Origin: Allacma fusca
Lineage: Eukaryota; Arthropoda; Collembola; Symphypleona; Sminthuridae
Length of the DNA: 64,000 nucleotides
Reading direction: 5' to 3'
Assembly (NCBI GenBank): GCA_947179485.1
Contig: OX359245.1
Location: forward strand, 37,125,067 to 37,189,066
Under the pieces are notes generated by a model. It was given only the letters and a program-made list of their open reading frames with translations, did not search any database and was not told the origin of the DNA. Shown here piece by piece: positions 24,601-35,741 of this stretch. Position numbers and translations under genes: made by a program. Position 1 is the stretch's first letter. Each line of letters starts with the position of its first letter.

Positions 24601-26274
24601 ACAATGAAATAAGCAAAGCCACATGGGGAATCCAATATTTTCTCATTGTTTCTCATGAATTTTCAACATCTTATTGTTGTATGTGGAAACCTTTCAAGGG
24701 ATGATTATATATTTGTGAATTTATATCATAATTACGTATATTTTTATGAATCCTTGTTGGAAAAATACTTTTAATCTTTTCCTGATTTTGATTATACTCG
24801 TCTTCCGGAAAAATCCTCAATGGACATTTGTTTATTAAGTTTTTATTATTTACAAGCTTAAAGAAGCAATAATAATATATTCCCAATTCAATTTTAATGC
24901 ATTGATGATTTCTGGGATCGGTTGAAAATTGATTTGTTTTCCCAAATCTTGAATTATAAAAGATAAAATATTGGCATTATTTATTAGTTATTTACTTGCG
25001 ATGTCAAAAGACAAGTAATTTAATTATACGATCAAAGTTGTTTACTATATACTACAAAAAAATTACGAAGGGTAGATCAGTTCACTTTTTTTTATTAAGT
25101 TTTTTTTGAGAATGATATCTCTTTCGGTCATTATTCGGAAGTTGTACAATTAATTGCAAAATAGATTTTTTTTTTTTTGAAATAATTATGAATGCCTTTG
25201 ACAAAGACGAAATGATCACATCAGTGGAAGAAGCCCACTGACTAGTTCATGTTAAAAATTAAATTTAGTACGTTTATAAAAAGTATTTAGTCAACATATT
25301 GACCCTTACATGTTCAATCTACACCTCAAAGTATAGGTAAACCAATTATGTGCGTGTCCCGCTTGTTAGGATTTTAAATCAGGTTGTGAAAATGGATGTT
25401 ATAAAAGAATAAATTGTTGAAATAATTCCTCGATTGTTCTATTTCAAATTTACCATCCGAAATACTTTATGGACTCAATTTTCTGACATGGATGACCTGG
25501 ACCACATTATTTTACAATTCTAATTCGTAAAGTCAAAGCCGAAGGCGATTTTGGTAATGAAATCAACTCAACTATTTATTAACATAAACTTACATGGCTT
25601 ACACCCTTCCGAGTAATCCTTTGATTAAAGAATTTGAGACTGTTTTTTTTCGCTCGCTTACAGTCAGCTCACAGTTATTTTTTAATTTCTAAAATTTGTG
25701 CATTCATTTATGCGTAATTTATTCACAACATTTCTCTTTCTGGTTCAGCTACGTAATTAGTTGTTTTTTAAAATCTTCCAGTTTAAAATGTAATAAAATG
25801 AATGGACCAGGAGTTGTCGAGTTTGTCCATGATAATAATTCTGCAAATGCTTTAATTTGTCCAGTTTTCAAAAATTCAATAGTTTTTATTTTTGTTCTTC
25901 TCCATAATTTTGCACTATTAGTTCTTTAAATATTACTTCCATCACAGTCAACTCAAGGGAGGAAATCCAGTACTTGATTTCAAAATAATTGAAAGCAGAG
26001 TAACATTTGTAACTTAAGTGAGGCTGTAAGAGTGAATGAATTTTGGTTATAGGGCAGAGTAAAATAAAATTATAAAACAGAATTGGATAACTGCCATTTG
26101 GGTTAATTTTAAAAGTGTATTAAAATTGTAATTGAAATTCTAGGTCGTCGGAGACGTCGAAAAACTGAGTCATTCTCAGGAGGAAGGTCCCGAACGCCCT
26201 CTGGCTTTAGTCGTCAACCAATCAAAAGATCAGCAGGTTCTCGTAACCTCCCAGGCCAAGGACGAGCCCTTTAA
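12504..26274 (+). CDS. Gene A: secreted, phase-1 microexon protein (17 coding exons, 249 aa)
   Basis: Exons: 12504-12684, 13412-13444, 14681-14695, 16491-16544, 17241-17267, 18529-18552, 19347-19382, 19796-19822, 20584-20619, 21392-21415, 21755-21784, 22216-22236, 22508-22537, 23064-23102, 23461-23478, 24125-24148, 26144-26274. All introns are GT-AG and phase 1, every internal exon is a multiple of three, and the joined frame is open from ATG to TAA. Residues 1-20 are a signal peptide (MKLTWLVLAF...VTFG), followed by a possible propeptide ending RVKR at 31-34. A four-exon cassette spans 104-144. Cysteines fall at 98, 155, 166, 182 and 195, the last four one per exon. The C-terminus (207-249) is Arg/Ser/Gly-rich with a run of five Arg and a later IKR. 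No enzyme domain is visible. The architecture resembles bicycle effectors of aphids; the function is unknown. Exon joins are read by eye without transcript support. Confidence 0.85.
18529..20619 (+). repeat. Gene A four-exon cassette (24/36/27/36 nt)
   Basis: Exons 18529-18552, 19347-19382, 19796-19822 and 20584-20619 encode SDLTPEET, VLVQNVITGLIR, GDWSLSSLQ and RMLDQASSTAQT. This succession of sizes and its flanking introns recur three times in gene B and once in gene C. The second and fourth exons are mostly hydrophobic/amphipathic and would suit short helices. The block 18245-20835 is especially close to 49970-52360 in gene B. Confidence 0.8.
21755..24148 (+). repeat. Gene A paired cysteine cassettes
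   Basis: Two successive three-exon sets each carry one Cys in exon 1, one Cys in exon 2 and none in exon 3: 21755-21784, 22216-22236, 22508-22537, then 23064-23102, 23461-23478, 24125-24148. The introns joining exon 1 to exon 2 of each set end alike (CATGTT.A..TGA...TTGG in both), so the set arose by tandem duplication. Each set could form one disulfide. Confidence 0.75.
24149..26143 (+). other. Last intron of gene A
   Basis: At about 2 kb this is the longest intron of gene A. Its first third resembles the intron after gene B exon 20 (49373 onward, to about 49960). The segment about 25310-25990, beginning ACACCTCAAAGTATAGGTAA, is copied in the ghost unit at 28335-28990. The last 100 bases match the last intron of gene B. 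I found no additional exon. Confidence 0.6.
26144..26274 (+). CDS. Gene A terminal exon, Arg-rich C-terminus
   Basis: It encodes 43 residues (counting the split Gly) and the TAA stop. Features are GRRRRRKT, then SGGRSRTPSG, then QPIKRSAG and NLPGQGRAL. It is close to identical in DNA to the terminal exon of gene B, and related to that of broken gene Z. The dibasic sites could serve proprotein processing or nuclear/nucleolar targeting after delivery; neither is shown. Confidence 0.85.
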
Positions 26275-26596
26275 AGGAAATAAGTGGAATTCAAGCATTC
26301 CTCGCCTCGTTCAACAGTCCTTCAGAAATCTACTTTACAAATTATCTCCTCTTATTATGTATGTATGTAATTATAGAGAAGATTTAATTCGAATCCCGGT
26401 TTCAATGCTCTACTTTAGTCTTGAGCTTAAATATTGAATTAATAGTAATTTCGGATATATAATTTGTATCTTTCATGTGGTTTTGAGGCTGTAGATTCAA
26501 ACCAATTGTTATATTACGCAGGTTGAAGTCAAAAGTGTAAACTTGCTCAAATTCTAATTGTACTGTTTTGTTTCTAAATTGTTCTGATTAATTTAC

Positions 26597-26602
26597 AATA
26601 AA
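26597..26602 (+). terminator. Poly(A) signal of gene A
   Basis: AATAAA lies about 320 bases after the stop, followed within about 40 bases by a GT-rich CTGTGTTTGCTGG. The same arrangement occurs after gene B, where AATAAA is at 52915-52920. Coding-to-signal distance and order are conserved. Confidence 0.7.
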
Positions 26603-27560
26603 AAGCTTAGCTCGTTACATTCTACAACTTAACTCTGTGTTTGCTGGAGCCAAGTCATTCATTTTAAGTGGGACCAAGAATAATTATTTTTAAGTGTCTA
26701 CTTGAGACTCCATAATTTTCTTCTGTAACGCAAACTCCACAGGAAACACTAACACAGGAAATAGAGATAGTTCAAAGGGATATTTCGATTTTTATTACAA
26801 ATTATTCCCAGGAAATTCTGCACAAAACTCTGGCAGTTTCATTCAAATGTCCATACTGGCACATTCTACTAGAAAATATGAATTTTGTGAAAAGATTTAT
26901 TTTGATTTCATGTGAACATCATCAGTCAAGTAGACAACAACGCTGTATTGTGGTATTACTATATAAATATAGGTTATGTAATATTTAGGAAAGCATTTAA
27001 CTAATTATACATATTGGAGATAATCACTGATGTATTTTTTGAATTCGACATGCTCACAATTCTTCAGTTCGTTACATTTAATAATTTGCTGAGATACTGC
27101 CCCATCCCTGGACTGCAATATTTTTAAAGGACAAACTGCATCGTTGTGATTCTGGAAACATGAGACGAAGTCATTTGGCATCAAAGAAGTGCATCTTTCG
27201 GATTATCTTCATTTTTGACCTCGTTAGTATCTGCATATCATCTTCCTCTTCAAGTCTCAAACCGAAACAATGTTCGGAGGTCTGATCTGGATGATTTGTC
27301 TGTCTAAGACAACGGGATGAGCTCTCAAGGTTTACGTTAATAACGTTAATGTAATTATACATAATTTGCAATAATTGAAATCTGTACAAGACCCTAATCA
27401 AAATAATTATACGTTCAGTGTTCATAGAAGTATGTGTGGTGTGGCTTGGGAGAATCTTCATTTAAGAAATAAGTCCTGGTATATTTTCATGTATGTACGA
27501 ATAAACACACATTATCCCTTGAGCAATTATCCAATTTTATAGTTATTCGGATTTTTAAAT
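26603..27560. repeat. 3' flank of gene A, one of three copies
   Basis: It aligns with 29080-30010 (ghost unit) and 52980-53900 (after gene B). Landmarks are GTGGGACCA.GAATAATTAT, TTCAAAGGGATATTTCGA, GAATCTTCATTTAAGAAA and a TCAAGTCTCAA segment. Short open frames within are not shared and are not supported as genes. Confidence 0.7.
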
Positions 27561-30020
27561 ATTTTATTCATTGTATGCAAAAAATAACACAAGCATTAGA
27601 CAACTTCGGATGTAGCTGACAGAAACCAGAAACAGGATTGAATTAACCAACACTCAAACAGAATGCACAATGAAATCTTTTTTTCTGGATTCTCAGTTAC
27701 AAGCACGTGTTCGTATTTTCTGGAATATGTCAGAGTTTCAAATAGCTAATAGATTAGGTTTTGTATAATTACATAACAATCGACTCTCCCTATAACAACT
27801 CCAAAAACAGGAATATGCACACACACTGGGACAATCCTGCTAATTGTGTCGTTATAGGGAAAGAGTCGACTGTGCCATGAATTCATTCATGAATAATCAA
27901 TTATATGTTTTTTATTAGTTAAGAAATGTGCTTTTAGCGGAACTTATTCCATTAGTATATTTGACTATTTAACGATATTTAAAGGCTAAGGACTAAATTA
28001 GAAAGTCTCATGAAAACATGTATTTTGTGATGTTTCCAGCTCCACGTGTCCTCGTAATACTCACTTGTGTAACGTAGACTCTCTGTGGAATGACTCTATT
28101 AATTTGAATCAATAATAATTATAAAAGACAAAAAAATTCCAATAATTATTGTAATGAAGCCTTTCCTGCAAAAAGACACGCAAGATCTGTTAGGAATGTA
28201 TTTATGACATGATGTAAAGTAATGTACAATGTATACAACATGTATCTTTCAGCCCGGGATTACTAACACATTAGATTTAGGAACTTTAGTTTTAGATTCT
28301 TTGTGCAATTTTAAATTGAGGGCTTCATTTCACACCTCAAAGTATAGGTAAACCAATAGTGTACATATCTTGTTAGGATTTTAAATCAGGATGTGAAGAA
28401 GCTGTGATTAAAGAATGAATAAGTGTAACAATACCTCGATTGTTTCTATTTCAAATTTACCATCGGAACTGTTTTATAGACTTCATTTCCCGATCTGGAC
28501 AACATGATTTTTTCCGACAATTATTCGTAAAGCCAACGTCAACTCTGGTAAAGAAATCAACTAAACTATTTATGATCATATAATTTTACAGGGCTTTCAC
28601 TCTTTTCAGTAATCCTTTGAATATAGAAATCCAGACGTTGTTATTTTCCGTCTCTGTACAATCGACTCAATAGTTTTTTTCAAAATTTCTATTAATTGTG
28701 GTATTCGTGCGTAGAGTTTAATCACAACCATTCTCCTTTAGATTCAGCTACGTAATTAATTAAATTAATCAAGTTGTTTTTAAATCTTCCCATTTAAAAT
28801 GTAACGAAATGATTGGACCAGGATTTATATAGTGAGTCCATCAAATGAGTCTCTCGAAATGATTTAATTTTGTTTAGCTTCCAAAAATTCATTGTATTAA
28901 TTTTGTTATTTTTACTTTCTAATAATTCTGTACAAGTTGAGTTTTAAATGCTACTCAAGGAAGGAAATTATTCAGTACTTGATTTTTAAATGAATTGAAA
29001 CTAAAGTAACAGCTCTAAATTAATTGAATCCCGGCCTCAATGCTCTACTTTAGTCTTGAGCTTACAAAGCGACAAGACATACATTTTAAGTGGGACCATG
29101 AATAATTATTTTTAAGCGTCTACTTGAGATTCTATGATTGTCTTCTGGAATGCAAACTCCTTTTGACCAACACAGAAAATAGAGATAGTTCAAAGGGATA
29201 TTTCGACTTTTATTGCAAAATATTTCCAGGAAATTGTACATAAATACTCTGGCAGTTTCATTTACATGACACTGGTACATTCTAATACAAAATATAATTT
29301 TTGAGAAAAGATTTAATTTGATTTTATGTATGTAATTACATATCATCAGCCAAGGCGTAGACAATACTGTGTTCTGGTCCTACTCATTGTAGGCTGAGGA
29401 ATATTTAGGAGCACATTTTATTATAAATATTATAAACATTCAATCATGCATCTTTGAATTACAGTAGACATGAAAACAACTCTTCAATCGGTTACATTGA
29501 CTTATTTGCTGTGGCACTGCCATATCGTTGGACTAGATTGTTTGTAAACACCAAACTGCATCGTTGGGATTCTGGAAACATGAGACGAAGTCTATTTGGC
29601 ATCAAAGAGGTGCATCTCTCTAAACATTTTTTATCTATTACCTCGCTTGGATCTGCATATCATCTTCCTCTTCAAGTCTCAAGCATGAACATTGTTCCAA
29701 TAATGTTTGGAGACCTTCGAGGGATGGATTACCGAAGATAACGAGATGAGCTTTCAAGGTTTACGTTAATAATGCTAATGTAATTACATATACTCAGGCT
29801 TGGCAATTGTTCATAATTGAATTCGTGAAAAGACCCTAATCAAAATATTTATACGCACAGTGAGTCACTGCTCACATAATTACGTCTGGTGTGGTTTTTG
29901 AGAATCTTCATTTAAGAAATAAGCACTGAAATATTTGGATACCTGTGCGAATAAATCATATTATCCTTGGAGCTAATATCCATTTTTATAGCCATCTTAA
30001 TTTTTCAGTATTTTAAAAAT
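27560..30020. pseudogene. Ghost unit: flanks of a family member without its coding body
   Basis: Three tracts in order mirror the outline of a family gene. 27560-28325 resembles the 5' flank of gene B (about 34080-34905: CCATTAGTATA/CATTAGTATAATGA, TCTCATGAAA, TGATGTAAAGTA, TTTTAAATTGAGG). It joins abruptly near 28325 to a copy of the last intron of gene A (28335-28990 against 25310-25990). That joins near 29020 to a copy of the 3' flank beginning CTCAATGCTCTACTTTAGTC. First exon, microexons and terminal exon are all missing. Two internal deletions, or one multi-step loss in a tandem copy, would explain it. Open frames inside are not family exons. Confidence 0.6.
27776..27873. mobile_element. 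Short pogo/Tc1-like palindromic MITE
   Basis: The left end ACAATCGACTCTCCCTATAA is complementary, with small mismatches, to the right end GTTATAGGGAAAGAGTCGAC plus TGT. The element is about 98 bp with no coding capacity. A diverged version sits at the equivalent place upstream of gene B (34217-34389), so insertion predates duplication of the flank. Confidence 0.55.
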
Positions 30021-30176
30021 TCAACGTACAAATTATTATTATTATTATTATTCGACTTTATTCAGTGTCAAAGGAGTCAATATAAGATATTGGTTTTCAC
30101 CCCAGACACAAAGTATCAATTCCATAAAAGAGGTTACAGTCATATTAGGGAAGGCCTGGTTATTAATGAAACAAAT

Positions 30177-31868
30177 TTACATTTTTGTTTCGTCACGGTA
30201 AACAAGTACATGCTTAATAAGCAATTTGTTAAAAGTTGTTAGTTGACAATCACGCATTTTCAAAAGGCTAGGAAGATTATTCCACAGTTTTGTACACATA
30301 TACATGATATTTTTTTCAGCTATTTTCAGCTTGGTCACAGGTTGGTATAATACAATATGATGTGCCGAGCGTAGACGGTCAGAGGAAAGCTTAACCACTA
30401 GCAAGCCGTTGATATAATTCACACAATGTCCATAGTGCACCAAAGAGAACATAAACTTATTACTATAATACACCAAGCGTTCAGATATATTCAAGAGATT
30501 ATAGTACTCATAAATATTAGCAAGTGAGTATGGCTTTCCTGTCCGTCGTTTTATGTGCAAAGACAAAAGGAATTTATCCAATTTATATTGTAGTGTTTCC
30601 ATTTTTGACTTACATATGCTTCCCCATACAAGCAGGCAGTAGTCAATATGAGAGAGCACAAAACAGTTTATTAGTAATCTCTTTGTGCTCTCATTTAGGA
30701 GTCGACGGACACGAAAAACTACACCCATCATTCTGGTGACCTTATTAAGTACATACTCATAGTGGTCCTTAAAACTGAGTTTATCATCTATGAATATACC
30801 CAAGTACTTAAAACTCCGAACTCGTTCTATTGGTTCATTGTCAATGAGTAGATTACATTGAGTCTCAATGTTAGCAGCCTTGTGGAATATCATATACATA
30901 GTTTTTGACGTACTAATAGTAAGTGAATTTTCTTTGATCCAAATATTCAACTTGTCTAACCATAACTGCATTTTAGTGAATAGAGTATTGACACAAGTAT
31001 CATACATGAATAGGACAATATCATCTGCATAACACACATAGTCTATTGTCAGTAACGTGCTTATGTCTGCAAAAAACATAATGAAAAGATATGGGCCGAG
31101 TATTGACCCTTGAGGCACGCCATTGACATCCAAGTACTTCTCTGACACCGTATTGTTCACAATAATCCTGAAACTCCGGTTGTGCAAATAGTCGGATAGT
31201 AATATTAACATTCTGGGATCACACTTAAAGTTATGACGTATCTTATTTAACAAAAGAAGTCTCGAAACCGAGTTGAAGGCCTTCTTTAAGTCAACAAACA
31301 CCGCAAGGACATTAACCGTAGGAATATGTAGATACGTACAAAGCTTATGTATGAATACAAGAGTAGCAGTAAAGCAAGAGCGGCCCCTTCTAAACCCATG
31401 CTGATTCTCATCCATGCTTCTTTCGCAATCAGCACGTAGACGGTTGTATACAATTTTCTCAAAAAGCTTGTTCAAGAAAGGCAGATTATGGATAGGGCGA
31501 TACGAGTCAGGACAGTTCTTGCTACCTTTACCTTTATATATGGGCATAATAGTTGCAGTCTTAAAGTATGTGGGAATTTTACAAGTTGACAACATTATAT
31601 TGAATAACAATAATACAGGGGTTACAATACTGGCCCTGGCAAACACATTATGACTAATTACATCATACCTACTGTTTTTTGTCTTCAAACCCCGATAGGC
31701 ATTCCAGATTTCATTGCTATTTACATAATTAAAATCAGCATAGCATGTCAATGAGTTTTTAAAATTAAGTATGTCCTTGTCAGTGTAGTCACAAGGTACT
31801 GTAAAAGCCTTCGCAAGTTCATTGCTAACTTCGTTGGGCTGAGTTATATCGACATTATCCACACACAA
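30177..31868 (-). pseudogene. LINE reverse transcriptase region
   Basis: The open frame (about 560 codons as delimited) has the reverse transcriptase blocks in order: GKGSKNCPDSYRPI, QHGFRRGRSC, VFVDLKKAFN, GVPQGSILGP, then the catalytic CYADDIVLF, and later SFKYLGIFID and a thumb-like HIDYCLLVWG. The true frame extends upstream of the first listed codon by in-frame residues (KAGTVIDK), but it is cut from the endonuclease frame by a one-base shift near 31870-31910. No LTRs or RNase H domain are apparent. Confidence 0.88.
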
Positions 31869-31873
31869 TTTAT

Positions 31874-33160
31874 CTATAACAGTTCCAGCCTTTCTATTAA
31901 TCCTACAACTTCGTCAACCACGTCCCAAATACCACGGGGGCTTGCTAGATTTTTATTTAGCTGGGATTCAAAGTACATGCGCTTAGCCGCATGTATTTCC
32001 CTTTTAACTTTTGAGCGAAGTTGCTTGTACAGGTTCCAGTGTGGTAATGAGTTATAAGTACTTGCATAATGTTTACATCTATCCCGTTTAACTATATCAC
32101 TGCGTATGTCTTTGTTTATCCAACATTTTGAGGTAGATTTGACTCTTTTACATTTTAACGTAGCAAAATCATACAAAATTTCACGGATAGTTGTGCTGAC
32201 TACATTATAGATAAAGTCAATATCATAGGACTCATTATTCAAAAAGGCCCAGTCGATTTTACAAAGCTCTATGTTCAACTTGTTCCAATCCATATTTTTA
32301 TAGCTACGATAAGTAATTTGTTTGACAGTATGTGAGGTAGCCTTTTTAAAGCTATAGTCAAAACATACATAGTCATGATCTGATAGCCCAGTCGTACAAG
32401 TATACCACTCTATACTAATGTTATCAGGTACATATATATGGTCAATCAATGAACTAGAAGCTCTTTTTCCTAGTACTGTTCGTGTCTTTATGTTGATTAC
32501 CTGTTTGTAATTGTACATATTCAAGCTAGAGATTAGCCTCACTGAGTCAGAACTTACACTTGACAAATCAATGTTAATGTCACCAACTATAACACAGGTA
32601 GATTTGATTTGGGAAAGATATTTAAACAGAGCATCCAGAAACAAAAGAAACTTTTCAACCTGCGCTGAAGGTGGGCGGTAAATAATCACTAATACAGTGG
32701 ACATAAATTCGTTAACTCCAATTTTGCATGCAAGAATCTCAACTCCAGAGTTATACGTATCAATATTTAATTCAATAATTTTATACCTAATACGCTTATG
32801 AAAATACATGAGAATCCCCCCACCTTTTTTATGAGATCTATTCTTAGTAATCAATTCATATCCTGGGATTCTATACAAATTTAAGTTGGTTTCAGAATTA
32901 AAAAAGGTTTCAACACATGTAAAAACATCAATTGTCTTTTCAAAAATAATAGACTTTACCTCTTCAAATTTATAACTCGCAAAATTATTGATATTAAGAT
33001 AAAGAGCTTTCACCAGCTTACGTTGTAAAGTGTGTGCACTCAGCAGACAAGGAGACTCAAATGGGTCAGTTATGTTAAGATCTATGTTTAATAGGCTACT
33101 ATTGATAGCAATATTTTCAGTATCACCTCCAGAGATACATGCAGTGCCATAGATCCTCAA
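31874..33160 (-). pseudogene. LINE endonuclease region
   Basis: The frame of about 428 codons has the marks of the apurinic/apyrimidinic-like endonuclease of LINEs: LYLNINN at the start, VETFF, KKGGGILMYF, IIYRPPS, VGDINIDL and GLSDHDYVCFDY. It ends in a premature stop close to the start of the reverse transcriptase frame. A linker rich in Lys/Arg lies between SDH and the frame end, as usual between the endonuclease and reverse transcriptase of one polyprotein. Confidence 0.85.
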
Positions 33161-33386
33161 TAATTTGTCTATAAGCTGGTAAACTTAAATTCAAACATTT
33201 CCTATGGTACTTGTTAGAACAGATTGCACAACGAAGAGTAAGTACTAGATTTCTAAGCTTAAGCTTACACATAGCACATGATTCACTATTTTTAGCCATA
33301 TTATATAAAAAGCCGTAGTGGGCAGTCACAAGATCAGCAAGCGTCCAGAGATTTATAATGCAGACCGGTGAGTTGAAAAGATCCAA
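33123..33386 (-). pseudogene. LINE N-terminal PHD-like zinc finger
   Basis: The frame carries CAMC, CAIC and HRKC in PHD-like spacing, followed by LWHC just before the frame breaks. The rest of the finger continues in the endonuclease frame near 33140, so a frameshift splits the domain. PHD fingers at this place are known in some CR1-type and related elements. Confidence 0.6.
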
Positions 33387-33560
33387 CGATGCTACAGATG
33401 GACCTTTAGCAAAGGTCGTGACTTAAAGGGCGTCAGGATACCCAGCAGCAGTACAGCTGGAATAACCAAAGTTATTCGTGGCTTTAAGGCAGCCAGGAAC
33501 CTGAACGCAGGACAGTAGACAAGACAAACCACACTGCTCTGCAGTCAGTGTGAGAGTGAA

Positions 33561-34216
33561 ATAATAAACATTAGAATGTACTGCAGCAGGCAAAACACCC
33601 GCCGATTTCCTATTTAATGTTCATGAAGGATGCGATGCAATGGCATTCATTTTCCTATTTTGCATTAAAATGAAGTATTTTCTTGCACAGTATTTCAAGG
33701 GCTGTAAAATTGAAATCTTTATTTTTTTAAATTAATTTTTAATTGGTGTATTTTGGTATTTCACTGTGCACTTTACATGCAAAAACGTAACGAAGAAATA
33801 ATCTTGCAAATATAATGGTTCTAACTAATAATTTTTCTTTGGAATCCATGAGAATGAATCTCAATGCTATTTAATGCCCGTCTTGGCTGTAATCATTTTG
33901 AGCACATCATCTGGACACCCGATTTTAGCAAGGATTCCAGCCACTTGGTGTCCAATCACACAAGTTTTTTATTTAATCTCATCATCCATTCAAAATCGTG
34001 TTCGCACCAAATATATATATATTCTATATCTATATCCTAATAAACAGGTAGAAAACTACGTTTTTTGCATGGGATTGAATTAACACACTCATGAAAGGAA
34101 CGCCTAATATGTTTTTTCTCGCTTCTCCTTTAGAAACATGCGTTCGTAATTTTTGGAGTACATCCAGGGTTCGAATGCTTCAAAAATGTGCTAATAGAAT
34201 AAGGTATGTAAATATA
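33561..34216. repeat. Continuation of the ghost unit 3' flank beyond the LINE
   Basis: It matches 53945-54258 and 54805-54860 after gene B (GGAATCCATGA.AATGAATC, then CGATTTTAG.AAGGATT, then GCCACTTGG, then AATCACACAAGT). At about 33907-33916 it preserves the empty site CATCTGGACA of the hAT-like element that sits at 54259 in the other copy. Confidence 0.65.
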
Positions 34217-34389
34217 ACAGTGGACTTTCCTAAAAATGACAAGGCAGGAATTATTGTGACGCTGTAAGGACAATATCATTATACCGTGGAGATACGACTG
34301 ACAGTTGCATAATTATAAAAATCCTAATTGTGTCTTTATAGAGAAAGATTCTCTACAGGTAGAACCGTTATGGAGAAAGAATCGATTGT
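34217..34389. mobile_element. Degenerate pogo/Tc1-like MITE, longer copy
   Basis: It begins ACAGTGGACTTTCC and ends AAAGAATCGATTGT, an imperfect inverted pair related to the 27776-27873 element. The interior differs and is longer. It is at the equivalent flank position. Confidence 0.4.
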
Positions 34390-35055
34390 AGCATAAATTC
34401 GTCCATGAATACTTGTGTTTTTTTAACGCCGTCCGATTACATAAGAGATGGTCGTTTACCACTCGTTTAGGTACCTAGTTATATGTAAATCGGAACTTAT
34501 GACATTAGTATAATGAACCATTTAACGGTATGTCAAAGCTGAGGATTAAATTAGACAGTCTCATGAAAGCCAATTTAGAGGTGTTACCAGTCCATTTATC
34601 CTTATATTATTACGCACTTGTGTAACATAGACTCTCTATGGATTGATCCTAGTAACGTTTTGTATTAATAATTATATGATAAATAATAATAATAATAAAA
34701 TAATAACTAAATTCCAATTATTATTGTAAATAAGATTTTCCCGTAATATAACACACATTGTCCGTCAGGAATGTTTTTATTGCTTGATGTAAAGTACATC
34801 ATAATGTAGCAAGGCCGGGTTTGAACAAGAAGGATTTCTAATGCATTAGACCATGGAATTCGAATTTTCCATTCTTTGTGTGATTTTAAATTGAGGCCTT
34901 ATCAAGGCAATTACCCAGGCATTCTACATGTGCGCGAGGTCAAGGTCTGTGATCAAGCTGGTGACACTCTCAAAAGGAATACATTTTTGAACATTGCAGT
35001 GGCTTCATTGACAACGCGTTCTTGTAAGTACGCTCCATTAAAATAGGATCCTCGT
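34390..35055. repeat. 5' flank of gene B, distal part
   Basis: Non-coding. It aligns with 27890-28325 in the ghost unit and, from about 34860, with 11210-11400 upstream of gene A. No exon is seen. Confidence 0.6.
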
Positions 35056-35733
35056 TAGTGGTCGGATCGATTCAATTTGATTCGAATTTTTCAATTTGAT
35101 TCAATTTGAAGCTTGAATTGAATCGAAAAACCGATTTTCGATTCAATTTGCCCCAAAGCAATTCAATTCGATTCAATTCACTCAGTGAATCGAATTGAAT
35201 CGTAAATCGAACGATTCAAGTGGGAAAATACAAAATTTTCCTTATGTTACTGGAGTGTCGTATACAGGAAAAACTCGATATAACGGATTTCCAGGGGACC
35301 AGTAAAATTTGTCCACTATAAAAAATGTCCGTTGTATGCAATAATTTTAGCATTGGTTATATGGGAGCTGGACAAACAAATCTGTCCGGTGTAACTAAAT
35401 TTCCGTTGTAGAGCCATCCGTTATATCTCGTTTTTCCTGTACATATTATAAGGGGTATAGTAAAAGCTACGCCAAAATAACAAACGTTGTGGTATACTTA
35501 TGTAGCATTTGGACTTTGAATATGCGGTAAAAAAAAGTACCCGTGCCGAAGCGGTTTTGATGAATTGTTTGAATTGCAATTCACATGATATGATTCGATT
35601 CAGTTCAATACCCAAATCGAATCATTCGATTTGGCTTTGCTGCAAATCGAATCGAAATACTACTGAATCGAATTGAATCGAATTGAATCGAATCGAAAAT
35701 TTCCAATTCTGAATTGAATTGGTCCGACCACTA
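35056..35733. mobile_element. hAT-like element built of GATTCAATT repeats, with a nested insertion
   Basis: A perfect 8-bp target duplication ATCCTCGT (35048-35055 and 35734-35741) bounds inverted ends TAGTGGTCGG and CCGACCACTA. Subterminal regions are long arrays of GATTCAATTTGATTCGAA variants on one side and AATCGAATTGAATCG on the other, so single strands could fold into a very large hairpin. There is no transposase. Another element is nested at 35265-35439. Confidence 0.85.
35265..35439. mobile_element. Pogo-like MITE nested in the hAT-like element
   Basis: Ends CAGGAAAAACTCGATATAAC and the complement of CAGGAAAAACGAGATATAAC form a 23-bp inverted repeat with two mismatches. TA dinucleotides flank it (35263-35264 and 35440-35441), as expected for Tc1/mariner/pogo insertion. 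It is 175 bp long and non-coding. Confidence 0.75.
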
Positions 35734-35741
35734 ATCCTCGT

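Larger units (their letters stand above)
30031..33560 (-). mobile_element. Non-LTR retrotransposon (LINE), frameshifted copy
   Basis: Read on the minus strand, the order is a zinc-finger start, an apurinic-type endonuclease, a reverse transcriptase, a short 3' UTR and an (AAT)n tail (complement of 30032-30053). At least two frameshifts separate the parts, so this copy is dead. It lies in a 3' flank whose unoccupied paralogue is near 53905-53945, placing the 5' end near 33560; target duplications are not clear. Domain set and YADD motif fit the Jockey/CR1/I assemblage; I cannot assign a clade. Confidence 0.85.

Noticed and set aside
12504-26274. Direct assignment to the bicycle family
   Set aside because: Gene structure fits, but I could not find two clear C-Y-C motifs in the joined proteins, so I report resemblance only.
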